Assembly: GCA_018268755.1 (NCBI GenBank)
Contig: JAFDVW010000001.1
Location: forward strand, 62,001 to 126,000
Source of the DNA: Acidobacteriota bacterium
GTDB taxonomy: Bacteria > Acidobacteriota > Terriglobia > Terriglobales > Acidobacteriaceae
DNA length: 64,000 bases
Direction: 5' to 3'
A program made the position numbers and the translations under genes. This document shows positions 35,177-43,874 of the stretch, piece by piece. How positions within the stretch are numbered: the stretch's first letter is position 1; the number at the start of each line of letters is the position of its first letter. The notes beneath the pieces are model-generated. The model made no database searches. It had not been told where the DNA came from and saw only the letters and a list, made by a program, of their open reading frames with translations.

Positions 35177-36544
35177 CTAACGCATAGACTGCCAGGTCTC
35201 CAACGCCTTTTCCAGCTTTACCCCGCGCGAAGCCTTCAGCAAGATGACGTCGCCATCGCGAGCTTCCCGGGCCAGCCATTGCCCGGCCTCTTCCGGCGTG
35301 GCCACAAACTCGGCGCGCAGACCGTTTTGCCGGGCGGCCTCCACCATGGCCTGGGACAATCCGCGCACGCCCAGCAGCACGTCGATTTTCTTTTCCGCCA
35401 CGTGCTTTCCCGACTCGCGGTGCATGGTCTCGCCGGCCGGGCCTAATTCGAGCATTTCGCCCGCCACCACGATGCGGCGGCCGGCGGGCATGGCCGCCAA
35501 GGCATCCACCATGGAAGCCAGAGCCTTCGGATTGGAATTGTAGCAATCGTTGATGATGGTAATGTTGCCGATCTGGACGACCTGCCCGCGCTTTTCAGAG
35601 GGCGCCAGCGAGGCCAGGGCCCGTACCGCGTCCGAAGGCGTAAGGCCATATTGCAGCCCCACGGCGGTCGCCGCCAGCGCGTTATAAACGTTGTGTGTCC
35701 CCACCAGGGGAAGCAGGGCATGTTCGCGGCAGCCGCCGACCACAATGTCGAAGGTGGAACCCTGCGCGCCGCGTGGCTCAATGTTCTCCGCGCGCACGTC
35801 GGCCGTGACCCGCAGGCCGTACATCACCGTCTTGCCCTTGAAGTCACGGCCGAACTGCGAAACATACTCATCGTCGGCATTGAGCACGGCGGTACCATGG
35901 CTGGGCAGCGCCGCCACCAACTCATACTTGGCGCGGGCGATTTCCGCCACCGAGGCAAAATATTCCAGGTGGACCGGGGCCACGTTGGTGACCACGCCGG
36001 TTTCCGGTTGCGCGATCTCCGCCAGCGCGGTGATTTCGCCGGCGTGCGACATACCCATCTCAATGACTGCGATATCGTGTTCCGGCTCCAGCTTCAGCAG
36101 CATGAGGGGCAGGCCGAAGTGGTTATTAAAGTTCCCTTCCGACTTCAGCACGCGCCAGCGCGAGGCCAGCACGTGGGCGATGGCTTCCTTCGTGGTCGTC
36201 TTGCCGGCCGATCCGGTCACGCCCACCAGCGGCTTACCCCACAGGCGGCGCACCGCGGTGGCCAGAGTTTGCAGCGCGATCAGCGTGTCGTCGACGGCCA
36301 GCAGCCGGGTTTTGACGGCGTAGCGGGCAATTTCGTCTTTGCGGACAACCGCGGCCAGCGCGCCTTTCTCGAGCGATTGCTCGACGAAGTCGTGGCCATC
36401 AAAGCGTTCGCCCTTAACGGCAAAGAAGACTTCGCCGGGGCGCACGGTGCGGGAGTCGATGGAGTAGCCCTGGGCCACCGCGTGGTGATCAAACTCGCCC
36501 GCCGAGGAGAGGAATTCTGCGACCCGGGAAAGAGGCAGCTTCAT
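35177..36544 (-). CDS. murF: MurF, UDP-MurNAc-tripeptide D-Ala-D-Ala ligase
   Basis: The Mur ligase that adds the D-Ala-D-Ala dipeptide and completes the pentapeptide (455 residues). The substrate-binding domain contains SIDSRTVRPGEVFFAVKGERFDGHDF. The P-loop is VTGSAGKTTTKEAIAHVL. NFNNHFGLPLMLL, EMGMSHAGEI and NDCYNSNPKAL are strong MurF markers. The ATG at 36544 overlaps the murE stop in an ATGA tetranucleotide, showing translational coupling. A longer frame to 36580 would overlap murE further and lacks family sequence. Confidence 0.97.
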   Translation of the reverse strand: MKLPLSRVAEFLSSAGEFDHHAVAQGYSIDSRTVRPGEVFFAVKGERFDGHDFVEQSLEKGALAAVVRKDEIARYAVKTRLLAVDDTLIALQTLATAVRRLWGKPLVGVTGSAGKTTTKEAIAHVLASRWRVLKSEGNFNNHFGLPLMLLKLEPEHDIAVIEMGMSHAGEITALAEIAQPETGVVTNVAPVHLEYFASVAEIARAKYELVAALPSHGTAVLNADDEYVSQFGRDFKGKTVMYGLRVTADVRAENIEPRGAQGSTFDIVVGGCREHALLPLVGTHNVYNALAATAVGLQYGLTPSDAVRALASLAPSEKRGQVVQIGNITIINDCYNSNPKALASMVDALAAMPAGRRIVVAGEMLELGPAGETMHRESGKHVAEKKIDVLLGVRGLSQAMVEAARQNGLRAEFVATPEEAGQWLAREARDGDVILLKASRGVKLEKALETWQSMR

Positions 36545-38064
36545 GCCAGCCCTCCGGCGGCGCGGCCCGGGGCTGCGCATTCATATCCCGATTCCCGCAA
36601 CTCCTCGCGCGCCACTTGCACATCATCGAACGGGAAGGAGCCTTCGCGGGTGATCTGGACTTTCTCGTGGCCTTTGCCGGCAATCAGCAGGATGTCTCCG
36701 GGCCCGGCCTCCTGAACCGCGATACGGATGGCGGCGCGGCGGTCCGGCTCCATTTTGTACTTCACTCCGGAGCGCTGCAGGCCGACCAGCGCATCGTTCA
36801 TGATGGCCAGCGGCTCCTCACTGCGCGGGTTGTCGGAGGTCAAGACCACAAAATCGCTGCCCCGCCCCGCTGCCTCGCCCATCAAGGGTCGCTTGGCGCG
36901 ATCACGGTCGCCGCCGCAGCCGAACACGGTAATCACCCGCGCGCTTTGCCCGGCCTGTTGCACAAACTCCCGGGCCAGTGCAGTCAAATTGTGCAGCGCA
37001 TCGTCGGTGTGGGCATAATCCACGACCACGGTGAAGGGCTGGCCGCAATCCACGCGCTCAAAGCGGCCCGGCACCCGGGCCAGAGCGTCCACCCCCTTGG
37101 CGATGGCTTCCGCGGAGCATCCACGCGCATATCCCGCGGCGGAGGCGGCCAGAATATTCAGGACGTTCACCTTCCCCAGCAAGGGAGAATACAGCGGGAT
37201 TTTTTCTCGCGGCGTAACCAGATCAAAGCGCGTGCCGCGCGAAGTAATGGACACTTTCTCCGCGTGGAAGTCGCCTTGGGTAAGCCCGTAGGTCCAGGTT
37301 TCCTGACTGTGTCGGCGGCTGAACTCGGCCAGTTTGCGCCCCCACTCATCATCCTGGTTCAGAATGGCGGCGGGTGGAGGTTCCGTGCCGCAACCTTCAA
37401 ACAGAATTTTCTTGGCGGCGAAATACTCTTCCATGGTGTGGTGATAATCGAGGTGATCGCGCGTCAGATTGCTGAACACGGCGACATCGAAAGGAATGGC
37501 ATATACCCGCTGCTGGGCCAGAGCATGGGAGGACACTTCCATCACGGCTTCGCTCGCCCCCAGTCCCAAGGCCTCGGCGAGAATCCGGTTCAGATCCAGC
37601 GCTTCGGGGGTGGTATGCGGCGCGGGCAAAATCTTCTGCGCCACGTGATATTCGATCGTCCCCACCAGGGCGCATTTTCGGCCGGCTGCTTGCAAGATGG
37701 ATTCGAGGAGAAATGCTGTAGTGCTTTTGCCGTTGGTGCCGGTAATGCCGGTCACTGCCAGGCGCTCGGCCGGCTGTTTATAGAAGTTTGCGCTCAAGCG
37801 CGCCAGGGCGCGCCGTCCGTGCGGCACCTGCGCCCAGGCCACAGTGGGGCGCGGCTGCTCTTCAGCGGAGTCCGTGACTACGGCGACTGCTCCCGCGGCA
37901 ATGGCTTTGTCAATAAAGCGGTTCCCATCGCTGGTCTCGCCGTGCATGGCCACAAACACGTCTCCCGCCTGCACGCGGCGGGAATCGTATTCCAGACCGC
38001 CAACCTGCGGGTTTCCGCTCTGGGCAAGAACTTCTGCCCCCCGTAACAAATCCTGAAAGTGCAT
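36541..38064 (-). CDS. murE: MurE, meso-diaminopimelate-adding ligase
   Basis: The Mur ligase that adds the third stem residue (507 residues). The P-loop is VTGITGTNGKSTTAFLLESI and TTPEALDLN is typical. The specificity motif reads DNPR (SDNPRSEEP), which marks use of meso-diaminopimelate, the Gram-negative type; lysine enzymes differ here. The C-terminal domain ends with LLIAGKGHEKVQ. The ATG at 38064 is chosen because upstream sequence looks like a promoter and lacks Shine-Dalgarno sequence. It is the first gene of the cluster in this window; mraZ, rsmH, ftsL and ftsI, which normally precede it, are absent. Confidence 0.97.
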   Translation of the reverse strand: MHFQDLLRGAEVLAQSGNPQVGGLEYDSRRVQAGDVFVAMHGETSDGNRFIDKAIAAGAVAVVTDSAEEQPRPTVAWAQVPHGRRALARLSANFYKQPAERLAVTGITGTNGKSTTAFLLESILQAAGRKCALVGTIEYHVAQKILPAPHTTPEALDLNRILAEALGLGASEAVMEVSSHALAQQRVYAIPFDVAVFSNLTRDHLDYHHTMEEYFAAKKILFEGCGTEPPPAAILNQDDEWGRKLAEFSRRHSQETWTYGLTQGDFHAEKVSITSRGTRFDLVTPREKIPLYSPLLGKVNVLNILAASAAGYARGCSAEAIAKGVDALARVPGRFERVDCGQPFTVVVDYAHTDDALHNLTALAREFVQQAGQSARVITVFGCGGDRDRAKRPLMGEAAGRGSDFVVLTSDNPRSEEPLAIMNDALVGLQRSGVKYKMEPDRRAAIRIAVQEAGPGDILLIAGKGHEKVQITREGSFPFDDVQVAREELRESGYECAAPGRAAGGLA

Positions 38065-38071
38065 CTTTTCA

Positions 38072-38099
38072 ATTGTATTGCAGGGGGATGAATCATCAA
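38072..38099 (-). promoter_or_regulatory. Predicted promoter of the dcw cluster (leaderless murE)
   Basis: On the minus strand TTGATG (38094-38099) is separated by 16 bases from TACAAT (38072-38077). Only seven bases lie between the -10 box and the murE ATG, so transcription should start at or one base before the start codon, giving a leaderless message. No ribosome site is seen upstream of the ATG, in keeping with this. Confidence 0.45.
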
Positions 38100-38257
38100 A
38101 TTGTCGATCTGAATGCGGCAAAATCCGCCATCGTTGCATCTCACTTCATCACGGACCTTCACCGCCTGTAGCAAATTGCGACAAAATTTAGATTGAAGAA
38201 CATTCCCCAAAATTCTTAATGTTAAGAAGCAGCAATTTTTCTACCAGGAGAAGCAGT

Positions 38258-39310
38258 ATGTTGAGATGTCTTGCAGCGATCGTGTTCGGGCTTTCCCTCC
38301 TTCCCGCGACTTTGTTCGCGGACCAGATTGTGCTGAAGAACGGAGACCGGATCACCGGCACGGTCGTGAAATCGGATGGCGCCACCCTGGTCCTCAAAAC
38401 TGAATATGCCGGGGACGTCACCATCCAATATGGCTCCATCCAGGAGATCACCTCCTCCCAGCAGCTCAACGTGGGCGTGAAGGGTGGCGAAACCGTGGTG
38501 GGACCGGTAAAGACCACGGATGGGGCGCTGGAAGTGGAATCCTCGGCCAAAGGCGCGGTGCCGGTACAAAAGGATGCGGTGGCCTTCATCCGCAACCCGG
38601 CGGAAGAAGCGGCGTACCAGAAAACCTTGCATCCCGGGCTGCTGGAAGGATGGGCGGGGGGCGCGAACGTGAGCTTTGCCCTGACGCGCGGCAACAGCGA
38701 AACCAAAAATCTGGCTCTCGCCTTCACCGCCGACCGCAAGACACTGCGCGACCATCTGGGACTCTATGCCAACTCGGTGTTTTCCACCAACGACGCGCCT
38801 GGGGCGGTTCCCTCGACCACGGCCAACGCGGTGCAGGGTGGCGCGCGCTATGACCGCGACCTGACCAAGAAGTTGTTCGGCTTTGGCGCGGCCGACTTCC
38901 AGAGCGATGCCCTGCAGGCCCTGGATATCCGTTCCGTATTGAGCGGCGGTCTTGGCTTCCACGCCATCAAGAGCGACCGCACCACGCTCGACTTCCTCGG
39001 CGGCATCAACTACACGCGGGAGAACTACACCACCTTCAGCCGCAACTTCGCCGCCGCCACCCTGGGCGAAGAGTTCCTGAAAAAACTGGGCGCGGCCACC
39101 GTGCTGACGCAAAAGCTCTATTTCTATCCCGACTTCAACAATAGCGGCGAATACCGCGCCGCCTTCAACTTCGGCACGGTCACCAAAATCAGCAAGTGGC
39201 TGGGCTGGCAGAACTCCTTCAGCGATATTTACGTGACCAATCCGCCGGAGGGAAAACGCAAAAACGACATCCTGCTCACCACAGGGTTGAATTTCTCCTT
39301 CACCCACTGA
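38258..39310 (+). CDS. DUF481/YdiY-like outer-membrane protein
   Basis: A 350-residue exported protein. Residues 1-21 are a signal peptide (ATLFA then DQ). Residues about 22-110 form a small beta domain (DQIVLKNGDRITGTVVKSDG repeated in weaker form), typical of acidobacterial proteins that precede a DUF481 barrel. From about residue 135 the sequence GGANVSFALTRGNSETKNLAL starts the DUF481/YdiY-like beta-barrel, which ends in LNFSFTH. AGGAG precedes the ATG at 38258. It is divergent from murE. The gap holds a CTTAATGTTAAG palindrome (38216-38227), which could be an operator. The function of DUF481 proteins is unknown; some respond to salt or acid. Confidence 0.85.
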   Translation: MLRCLAAIVFGLSLLPATLFADQIVLKNGDRITGTVVKSDGATLVLKTEYAGDVTIQYGSIQEITSSQQLNVGVKGGETVVGPVKTTDGALEVESSAKGAVPVQKDAVAFIRNPAEEAAYQKTLHPGLLEGWAGGANVSFALTRGNSETKNLALAFTADRKTLRDHLGLYANSVFSTNDAPGAVPSTTANAVQGGARYDRDLTKKLFGFGAADFQSDALQALDIRSVLSGGLGFHAIKSDRTTLDFLGGINYTRENYTTFSRNFAAATLGEEFLKKLGAATVLTQKLYFYPDFNNSGEYRAAFNFGTVTKISKWLGWQNSFSDIYVTNPPEGKRKNDILLTTGLNFSFTH

Positions 39311-39328
39311 TCCTGGGTTTCGTGTCGC

Positions 39329-39481
39329 CATCCCCACTCTGGCCACGCGGTTGGGACAGGGTGGGGATGCTGACTCTCGATTTCCTATCTTCAAGGGCTC
39401 AAAATCAAAAGCCCCGCCCTGTGTCTGCCCAGTACGCAGACACAAGGACAGGGCACCCTCGTGGAGAAAACGCAGGGCGGG
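39329..39481. repeat. Pair of palindromic REP-like units
   Basis: After the DUF481 gene CATCCCCAC (39329-39337) pairs with GTGGGGATG (39361-39369); this hairpin could also end transcription. It is followed by a unit bounded by CCCCGCCCT (39412-39420) and AGGGCGGG (39474-39481), with an internal TGTCTGC...GCAGACA hairpin (39422-39442). The composition resembles the REP-like repeats of the island but the ends differ. Confidence 0.55.
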
Positions 39482-39482
39482 A

Positions 39483-40259
39483 TTATTTTGAACTTATAGC
39501 CTTGTGAATGGCCGCTTCCGCCATGGGCGCCATGATCTTGAACCCGGCATCGTTGGGATGCAGGCCGTCGTCGGCCAGTTCCCGCTTCAGCATGCCCTTG
39601 TCATCCACCATGGCGGAGAAGTAGTCGAGATACAGGTCGCCGGTCTTGGCGCAGTATTCCTTTAGCCAAGCATTCAGCTCCAAAATTCGCGCGCCGGGGC
39701 GCTGCGCGAAGAAGTCCTTCGACTTCTCGGTGTAGTTGTGCACCGGAAGCACCGAAGAAAACACCACACGGATACCGTGCGCGCGGGCCAGCTCGGCCAG
39801 GCTGGAGAGGTTGGCTTCGATGTCCTGATTTTGGATGGGCCCGGTGTTGCCCGCGATATCGTTGGTGCCGGCCAGGATCACCACCACTTTCGGCTGCAGG
39901 TCGATCACGTCCTGGCGAAAACGCACCAACATCTGCGAGGTGGTCTGTCCACCGATGCCGCGGTTCACATAGGGCTTGCCGGGAAAATAGGTCTCCAGCT
40001 TCCAGGTATCGGTGATGGAATCGCCGAAGAACACCACGCGATTTTCGCCCGCAGCGGGGGCGGGCAACTGGGCGTCCGCCTCGCGATAGCGGGCCAGTTG
40101 CCCGTAGTCATTGGTGAAGACCGCGATTTTCGAGGCGCGGTAGTTGTCGAGGCCGGTAAACCCGGTGGAGGGAATGGTGACGGTGGGGCCCTGCGCATAG
40201 GCGCTTACTGCAGCGAAAGCAATCAGCAATGTGCGAAACAGAGTGCGAGTCAATCTCAT
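39483..40259 (-). CDS. SGNH/GDSL-type esterase, exported
   Basis: A 258-residue secreted hydrolase of the SGNH superfamily. Residues 1-22 are a signal peptide (VSAYA then QG). The four blocks are in order: GDS block VVFFGDSITDTW with the nucleophile serine, G block NRGIGGQTT, N block LAGTNDIAGN and the H block DGLHPNDAG with the catalytic Asp and His. Close relatives are acetylxylan- or lipase-like esterases of plant-polymer-degrading bacteria; the substrate here is not known. The ATG at 40259 heads the signal peptide. It follows the ETF-quinone oxidoreductase gene by 43 bases on the same strand and may be cotranscribed. Confidence 0.9.
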   Translation of the reverse strand: MRLTRTLFRTLLIAFAAVSAYAQGPTVTIPSTGFTGLDNYRASKIAVFTNDYGQLARYREADAQLPAPAAGENRVVFFGDSITDTWKLETYFPGKPYVNRGIGGQTTSQMLVRFRQDVIDLQPKVVVILAGTNDIAGNTGPIQNQDIEANLSSLAELARAHGIRVVFSSVLPVHNYTEKSKDFFAQRPGARILELNAWLKEYCAKTGDLYLDYFSAMVDDKGMLKRELADDGLHPNDAGFKIMAPMAEAAIHKAISSK

Positions 40260-40302
40260 GGCGTCATCCTCGGCCAAGAAGCATATCGCAGGTGAAGCGA
40301 AA

Positions 40303-42018
40303 TTACATGCCATCGTAGTTTGGGCCGCCACCGCCCTCGGGCGGGACCCAGGTAATGATCTGGTAGGGATCGGCGATGTCGCAGGTCTTGCAGTGCACGC
40401 AATTGGAGGGATTCAGGCTGATGCGCTTGCCATTCGGTTGCGCGGGATCATCCACCATCTCATAGACATTGGCGGGACAGAAGTTCTGGCAAGGGCTGCC
40501 GAATTCTTTTACACAACGCGTATTGCAGATGTTGATATCGTGGATCACCAGGTGCGCGGGCTGGTCCTCTTCGTGCTTGGTGCCGGAGTGGTAGAGATCG
40601 GTGAGCTTGTCGAAGGTAAGCTTGCCATCGCCTTTCGCGGGGCCCAGCAAGTGGGCCTGGGCGCCGCCATCGGCGGGCAACTCCGCCAGCTTCCGCATGT
40701 GTTCGTAGCCGGAACGGTTGGGATAACGCGCGTACAACCCGCGGCCGCCGGTGACCTGCTGCAACCCGGCATGAAAAAGTCCGGGCAGCAGTCCATGCGC
40801 AAAACCCTGATGGAAGTTGCGCACCTTCCATAGCTCTTCTTTGATCCAGCTGGATTCCACCTTGCCCTGAAACTGGCCGAGTGTGGCCGCAGAGGTATCA
40901 TCTTTTTTCAGGGCTTCGAACGCCGTCTCCGCCGCCAGCATGCCGCTCTTGATGGCCAGATGAATGCCCTTGAGGCGGGCCGAGTTCAAGAAGCCGGCGG
41001 AATCGCCGGTCAGCATCCAGCCGTCGCCGGCCAGCGGCGGCAGCGACCACCATCCTCCGTAGGGCATCGACTTCGCGCCATAACGGATCATCTTGCCGCC
41101 TTCGAGCAAATGAGCGATGTGCGGGTGCTTTTTGAATTCCTGCAAGACGCGCTGCGGATCCAGCCGCGGATCGGGATACTCGAGCGCGGTGACGAAGCCG
41201 AGAGAAACGATGTTGTCTTGGCCGCCGTAGATCCAAGCGCCGCCGTATTCCTGTGTGGTCAGGGGCCAGCCCATGGTGTAGATGACTTCTCCGGGAGCAA
41301 TGCGCCCGGACGGCACCTCCCATAGCTCCTTAACGCCGATGCCGTAGGTCTGCGGGTTGGCGTTCTTCATCAGGTCCAGCTTGGCGACCAGCTGTTTGGT
41401 CAGCGAACCCCGCGGCCCCTCGGCAAGAATGACCACCTTCGCCTGCAAGTCATATCCCGGCTCGAAGTTCGACTTGGGACGGTTCTCTTTATCGACTCCC
41501 TTGTCGTCGGTGCGCACACCGGTCACGCGGTTGCCGTCGAAGAGCAGCTCCGACCCCGCGAACCCGGTGAATACCGTGATGCCGGTCTCCTCCACCTTCG
41601 CGCCCAGCCACTTCACAAACTTGTTCAGCGAGATGACGTAATTGCCGTGATCGCGCAGGGGCGGAGGGGTGATCGGCAGCTTGAACTTGCTCTTTTCGGT
41701 CAGGAAGTAGACGGCTTCTTGGGTAACTTCGGCGTCAAGCGGCGCTTCTTTCGCAAAATCCGGAAGCAGCTCGCGCAGGGAGCGTGGATCGAGCAAGGCC
41801 CCGGAAAGGCAGTGCTGGCCGATTTCGCGGGCTTTCTCTAAGACGTAGATATTTTCTTTGCTGAGCGTAGCGCTGGGATTTTTCGCATTGTGCTCATCGA
41901 TGAGCTGAGCCAGGCGCAGGGCGCAGGCCATGCCCGCAGGCCCGCCACCAACGATGACGACGTCCGCCGGCATCTGCGGACGGTCTACACCTGCAAGCGG
42001 TTTACGGAAGATCAGCAT
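40303..42018 (-). CDS. ETF:ubiquinone oxidoreductase (ETF-QO)
   Basis: A 571-residue FAD and iron-sulphur protein that passes electrons from electron transfer flavoprotein to the quinone pool at the membrane. The FAD site is VVIVGGGPAGMACAL near residue 20. GQHCLSGALLDPRSL and GDSAGFLNSARLKGIHLA are family motifs. The ferredoxin-like end has NCVHCKTCD (Cys540, 543, 546) plus CPANVYE (Cys514) as the usual four [4Fe-4S] ligands, closing with WVPPEGGGGPNYDGM. Three additional cysteines (498, 502 and 510) just before Cys514 are unusual. It is near etfA and etfB, separated from etfA by an inserted toxin-antitoxin pair. Confidence 0.95.
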   Translation of the reverse strand: MLIFRKPLAGVDRPQMPADVVIVGGGPAGMACALRLAQLIDEHNAKNPSATLSKENIYVLEKAREIGQHCLSGALLDPRSLRELLPDFAKEAPLDAEVTQEAVYFLTEKSKFKLPITPPPLRDHGNYVISLNKFVKWLGAKVEETGITVFTGFAGSELLFDGNRVTGVRTDDKGVDKENRPKSNFEPGYDLQAKVVILAEGPRGSLTKQLVAKLDLMKNANPQTYGIGVKELWEVPSGRIAPGEVIYTMGWPLTTQEYGGAWIYGGQDNIVSLGFVTALEYPDPRLDPQRVLQEFKKHPHIAHLLEGGKMIRYGAKSMPYGGWWSLPPLAGDGWMLTGDSAGFLNSARLKGIHLAIKSGMLAAETAFEALKKDDTSAATLGQFQGKVESSWIKEELWKVRNFHQGFAHGLLPGLFHAGLQQVTGGRGLYARYPNRSGYEHMRKLAELPADGGAQAHLLGPAKGDGKLTFDKLTDLYHSGTKHEEDQPAHLVIHDINICNTRCVKEFGSPCQNFCPANVYEMVDDPAQPNGKRISLNPSNCVHCKTCDIADPYQIITWVPPEGGGGPNYDGM

Positions 42019-42168
42019 TTGGCACTCGGCAGTTCGCGAAAAAACTTATTCGCCACGGATTGCACGGATCACCCAAACTCAGCCTGGACAACTGCCTATG
42101 ATATACGGAGGCGGTAAATTCAGCGAAGCGGGGCCGCGAGTGGTCTGCAAATACGGCGTTTTCGGAAT

Positions 42169-42555
42169 CTAGCGATTCGCCAAGCTGGCAATCTCACCCC
42201 ATCCCAGCAGACGCTGGTCCGCTGTGACTAAGGTTAACTTCAATATCTTGGCGGTGGCCGCCAGAAAGCGGTCCGCTGGATCGGCATGCGCCAGCGGCAA
42301 TGCCAGGCCAGTGCTTACAATCTCGCGAGTCAATGGCGCTTCATGGAGCTGCTCCACCGCTCGATCTACCCACGCGAAGGGATTTTCCACGCGCACCCGG
42401 CCTTTCTGCATGAGGACCAATGCCTCCCACACACTGACCGGCGAAATCCACAGCTCATTGTCCACGTTCGACAACTCCGCCGTCACTCTTCGCCCCAGTC
42501 GGCGCGGCTCCAACTTGCTCCACAGCCAAATATGCGTGTCGAGGAGGAGTTTCAA
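42169..42555 (-). CDS. vapC: VapC-type PIN-domain toxin
   Basis: A 128-residue PIN-domain ribonuclease, the toxin of a type II pair, which typically cleaves tRNA or rRNA. The acidic active-site residues are in place: Asp6 in LLLDTHIW, Glu44 in VSVWEAL, Asp95 in ADPADRFLAA and Asp113 in VTADQRLL. The start is a TTG overlapping the antitoxin stop (TTGA), so toxin translation depends on the antitoxin gene. GAGG lies about ten bases before the TTG. All catalytic residues are present, so it should be active. The pair lies between etfA and the ETF-QO gene. Confidence 0.92.
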   Translation of the reverse strand: MKLLLDTHIWLWSKLEPRRLGRRVTAELSNVDNELWISPVSVWEALVLMQKGRVRVENPFAWVDRAVEQLHEAPLTREIVSTGLALPLAHADPADRFLAATAKILKLTLVTADQRLLGWGEIASLANR

Positions 42556-42791
42556 TCGCGATAGGCCTCGATCTCGTCCAGCTCAATCACCGGCGAGAGA
42601 ATATCGCCGACAATCTTCCCAGTCCCTACCATGTCACCGACAAAATTGCGGGTACGGTCCGGACCGGCGGGGATGACTTCGGCGACCGGACGGCCATGGC
42701 GGGTGATGCGCAAAGGCTGGCGGGTCTTGTGCACTTGCTCAATCAGGCCCAGACATTTGGCCTTGAATTCGGAAATTGGAATGTCGCTCAT
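42552..42791 (-). CDS. Phd/YefM-family antitoxin
   Basis: A 79-residue antitoxin paired with the PIN toxin. The N terminus IPISEFKAKCLGLIEQVHKT, then PLRITRHGRPVAEVIPA, is the Phd/YefM DNA-binding fold; the acidic C terminus (VIELDEIEAYRD) should wrap the toxin. The ATG at 42791 is preferred because the predicted promoter would start transcription two bases before it; an ATG at 42797 is the alternative. It overlaps the toxin gene by four bases. The TGACCAT/ATGGTCA repeats at its start are probable binding sites for self-repression. Confidence 0.9.
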   Translation of the reverse strand: MSDIPISEFKAKCLGLIEQVHKTRQPLRITRHGRPVAEVIPAGPDRTRNFVGDMVGTGKIVGDILSPVIELDEIEAYRD

Positions 42792-42828
42792 GACCATTAA
42801 TTATATCTATGGTCAAAATAATGGTCAA
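42791..42828 (-). promoter_or_regulatory. Toxin-antitoxin promoter and operator
   Basis: On the minus strand TTGACC (42823-42828), 17 bases and TATAAT (42800-42805) make a near-consensus promoter. ATGGTCA occurs at 42809-42815 and 42821-42827, and its inverse TGACCAT at 42791-42797, overlapping both promoter boxes. This is the pattern of an autoregulated operator. The predicted start lies about two bases before ATG 42791, giving an essentially leaderless transcript. Confidence 0.65.
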
Positions 42829-42839
42829 TTTAAAGAATG

Positions 42840-43826
42840 TTACCCCTTTGCCTTCTTCACTTCCTCGATCAGCGGGGGGACGATGTCAAAGAGATTGCCC
42901 ACCACGGCGTAGTCGGCGATCTCGAAAATCGGGGCTTCGGAATCCTTATTAATGGCCACGATCGCCCGCGAGCCCTTCATGCCGACAATGTGCTGAATAG
43001 CGCCACTGATGCCGAGGGCGAGGTAAAGTTTCGGCGCGACCGTCTGCCCGGACGAGCCAATCTGCCGGTCCATGGGCAGCCAGCCGGCGTCGCAAATGGG
43101 ACGCGATGCGGCAATCTCTCCGCCCAGCGCTTCCGCCAGCTGCTTGGCCAGCTCGACATTCTTCTGCTCTTTGATTCCACGACCGACGGAGACAATGATG
43201 TCCGCCTGGGTCAGGTCCACGGCCTGCTTGGCTTCTTTAAAGACTTCCTGCGGCCGGTTGCGAATCACGCCATCGGCAATGGCGGGGTTCACGGTCTCGA
43301 TCGCCGCGGCAGAAGCTCCGGCTTCCACTTTGTCCGCGCGAAAGGCGCCATTCTGAAAGGTCACGAACCAGGGAGCGTCGCAGGTAAAACTCACGTCCGC
43401 GGCCAATTTGCCCTGAAACATCTGCCGGGTAAAAACCAGTTTGTCCCCGTCTTTCTTGTAGGCAATGCAGTCACTGATCACGGTACGACCCAGCGAGGTG
43501 GCCAGCTTGGGAATGAAATCGCGCACCTGATAGGTGTGCGGCATCAACACCAGCTTGGGCTGCTTGGTTTCCAGAAGCTGCTTGAGCGCGGCGGCAAAAG
43601 CGTCTGGGGTGTACGGCTCCAGCTTGGCCGATTCGATGGCATAGACCCTGGCCAGCTTCTGGCCGGCGATTTCCCCGGCCACACCCGACACCCCGTTGCC
43701 CACGACCGCGGCCTCCAGAGTCCATCCTGTATCGGCCGCCAGCGCCTGGCCGGCCGCCAGCGTTTCCAGGGAAACACGGTTGAGTTTGCCTTCGCGTTGT
43801 TCCACCACTACCAGGATGCTGGACAT
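42840..43826 (-). CDS. etfA: Electron transfer flavoprotein, alpha subunit
   Basis: The large ETF subunit (328 residues), which holds FAD and carries electrons from acyl-CoA and related dehydrogenases to ETF-QO. The FAD-binding C-terminal half shows VSVGRGIKEQKNVELAKQLAE, GGEIAASRPICDAGWLPMDRQIGSSGQTVAPKLYLALG split over residues about 215-270, then GISGAIQHIVGMKGSRAIVAINKDSEAPIFEIADYAVVGNLFDIVP over about 270-318. The ATG is at 43826. etfB lies upstream on the same strand with a small membrane protein between. Linked ETF genes together with ETF-QO indicate a complete electron bifurcation-independent respiratory route. Confidence 0.96.
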   Translation of the reverse strand: MSSILVVVEQREGKLNRVSLETLAAGQALAADTGWTLEAAVVGNGVSGVAGEIAGQKLARVYAIESAKLEPYTPDAFAAALKQLLETKQPKLVLMPHTYQVRDFIPKLATSLGRTVISDCIAYKKDGDKLVFTRQMFQGKLAADVSFTCDAPWFVTFQNGAFRADKVEAGASAAAIETVNPAIADGVIRNRPQEVFKEAKQAVDLTQADIIVSVGRGIKEQKNVELAKQLAEALGGEIAASRPICDAGWLPMDRQIGSSGQTVAPKLYLALGISGAIQHIVGMKGSRAIVAINKDSEAPIFEIADYAVVGNLFDIVPPLIEEVKKAKG

Positions 43827-43874
43827 AAAAATAGTTTCCGTTCTCCGTGCGAGCGTCTGGGCTACGTTTTGCGC

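Noticed and set aside
36616..38046. 476-codon plus-strand open frame over murE
   Set aside because: Antisense shadow with no ribosome site or family motif.
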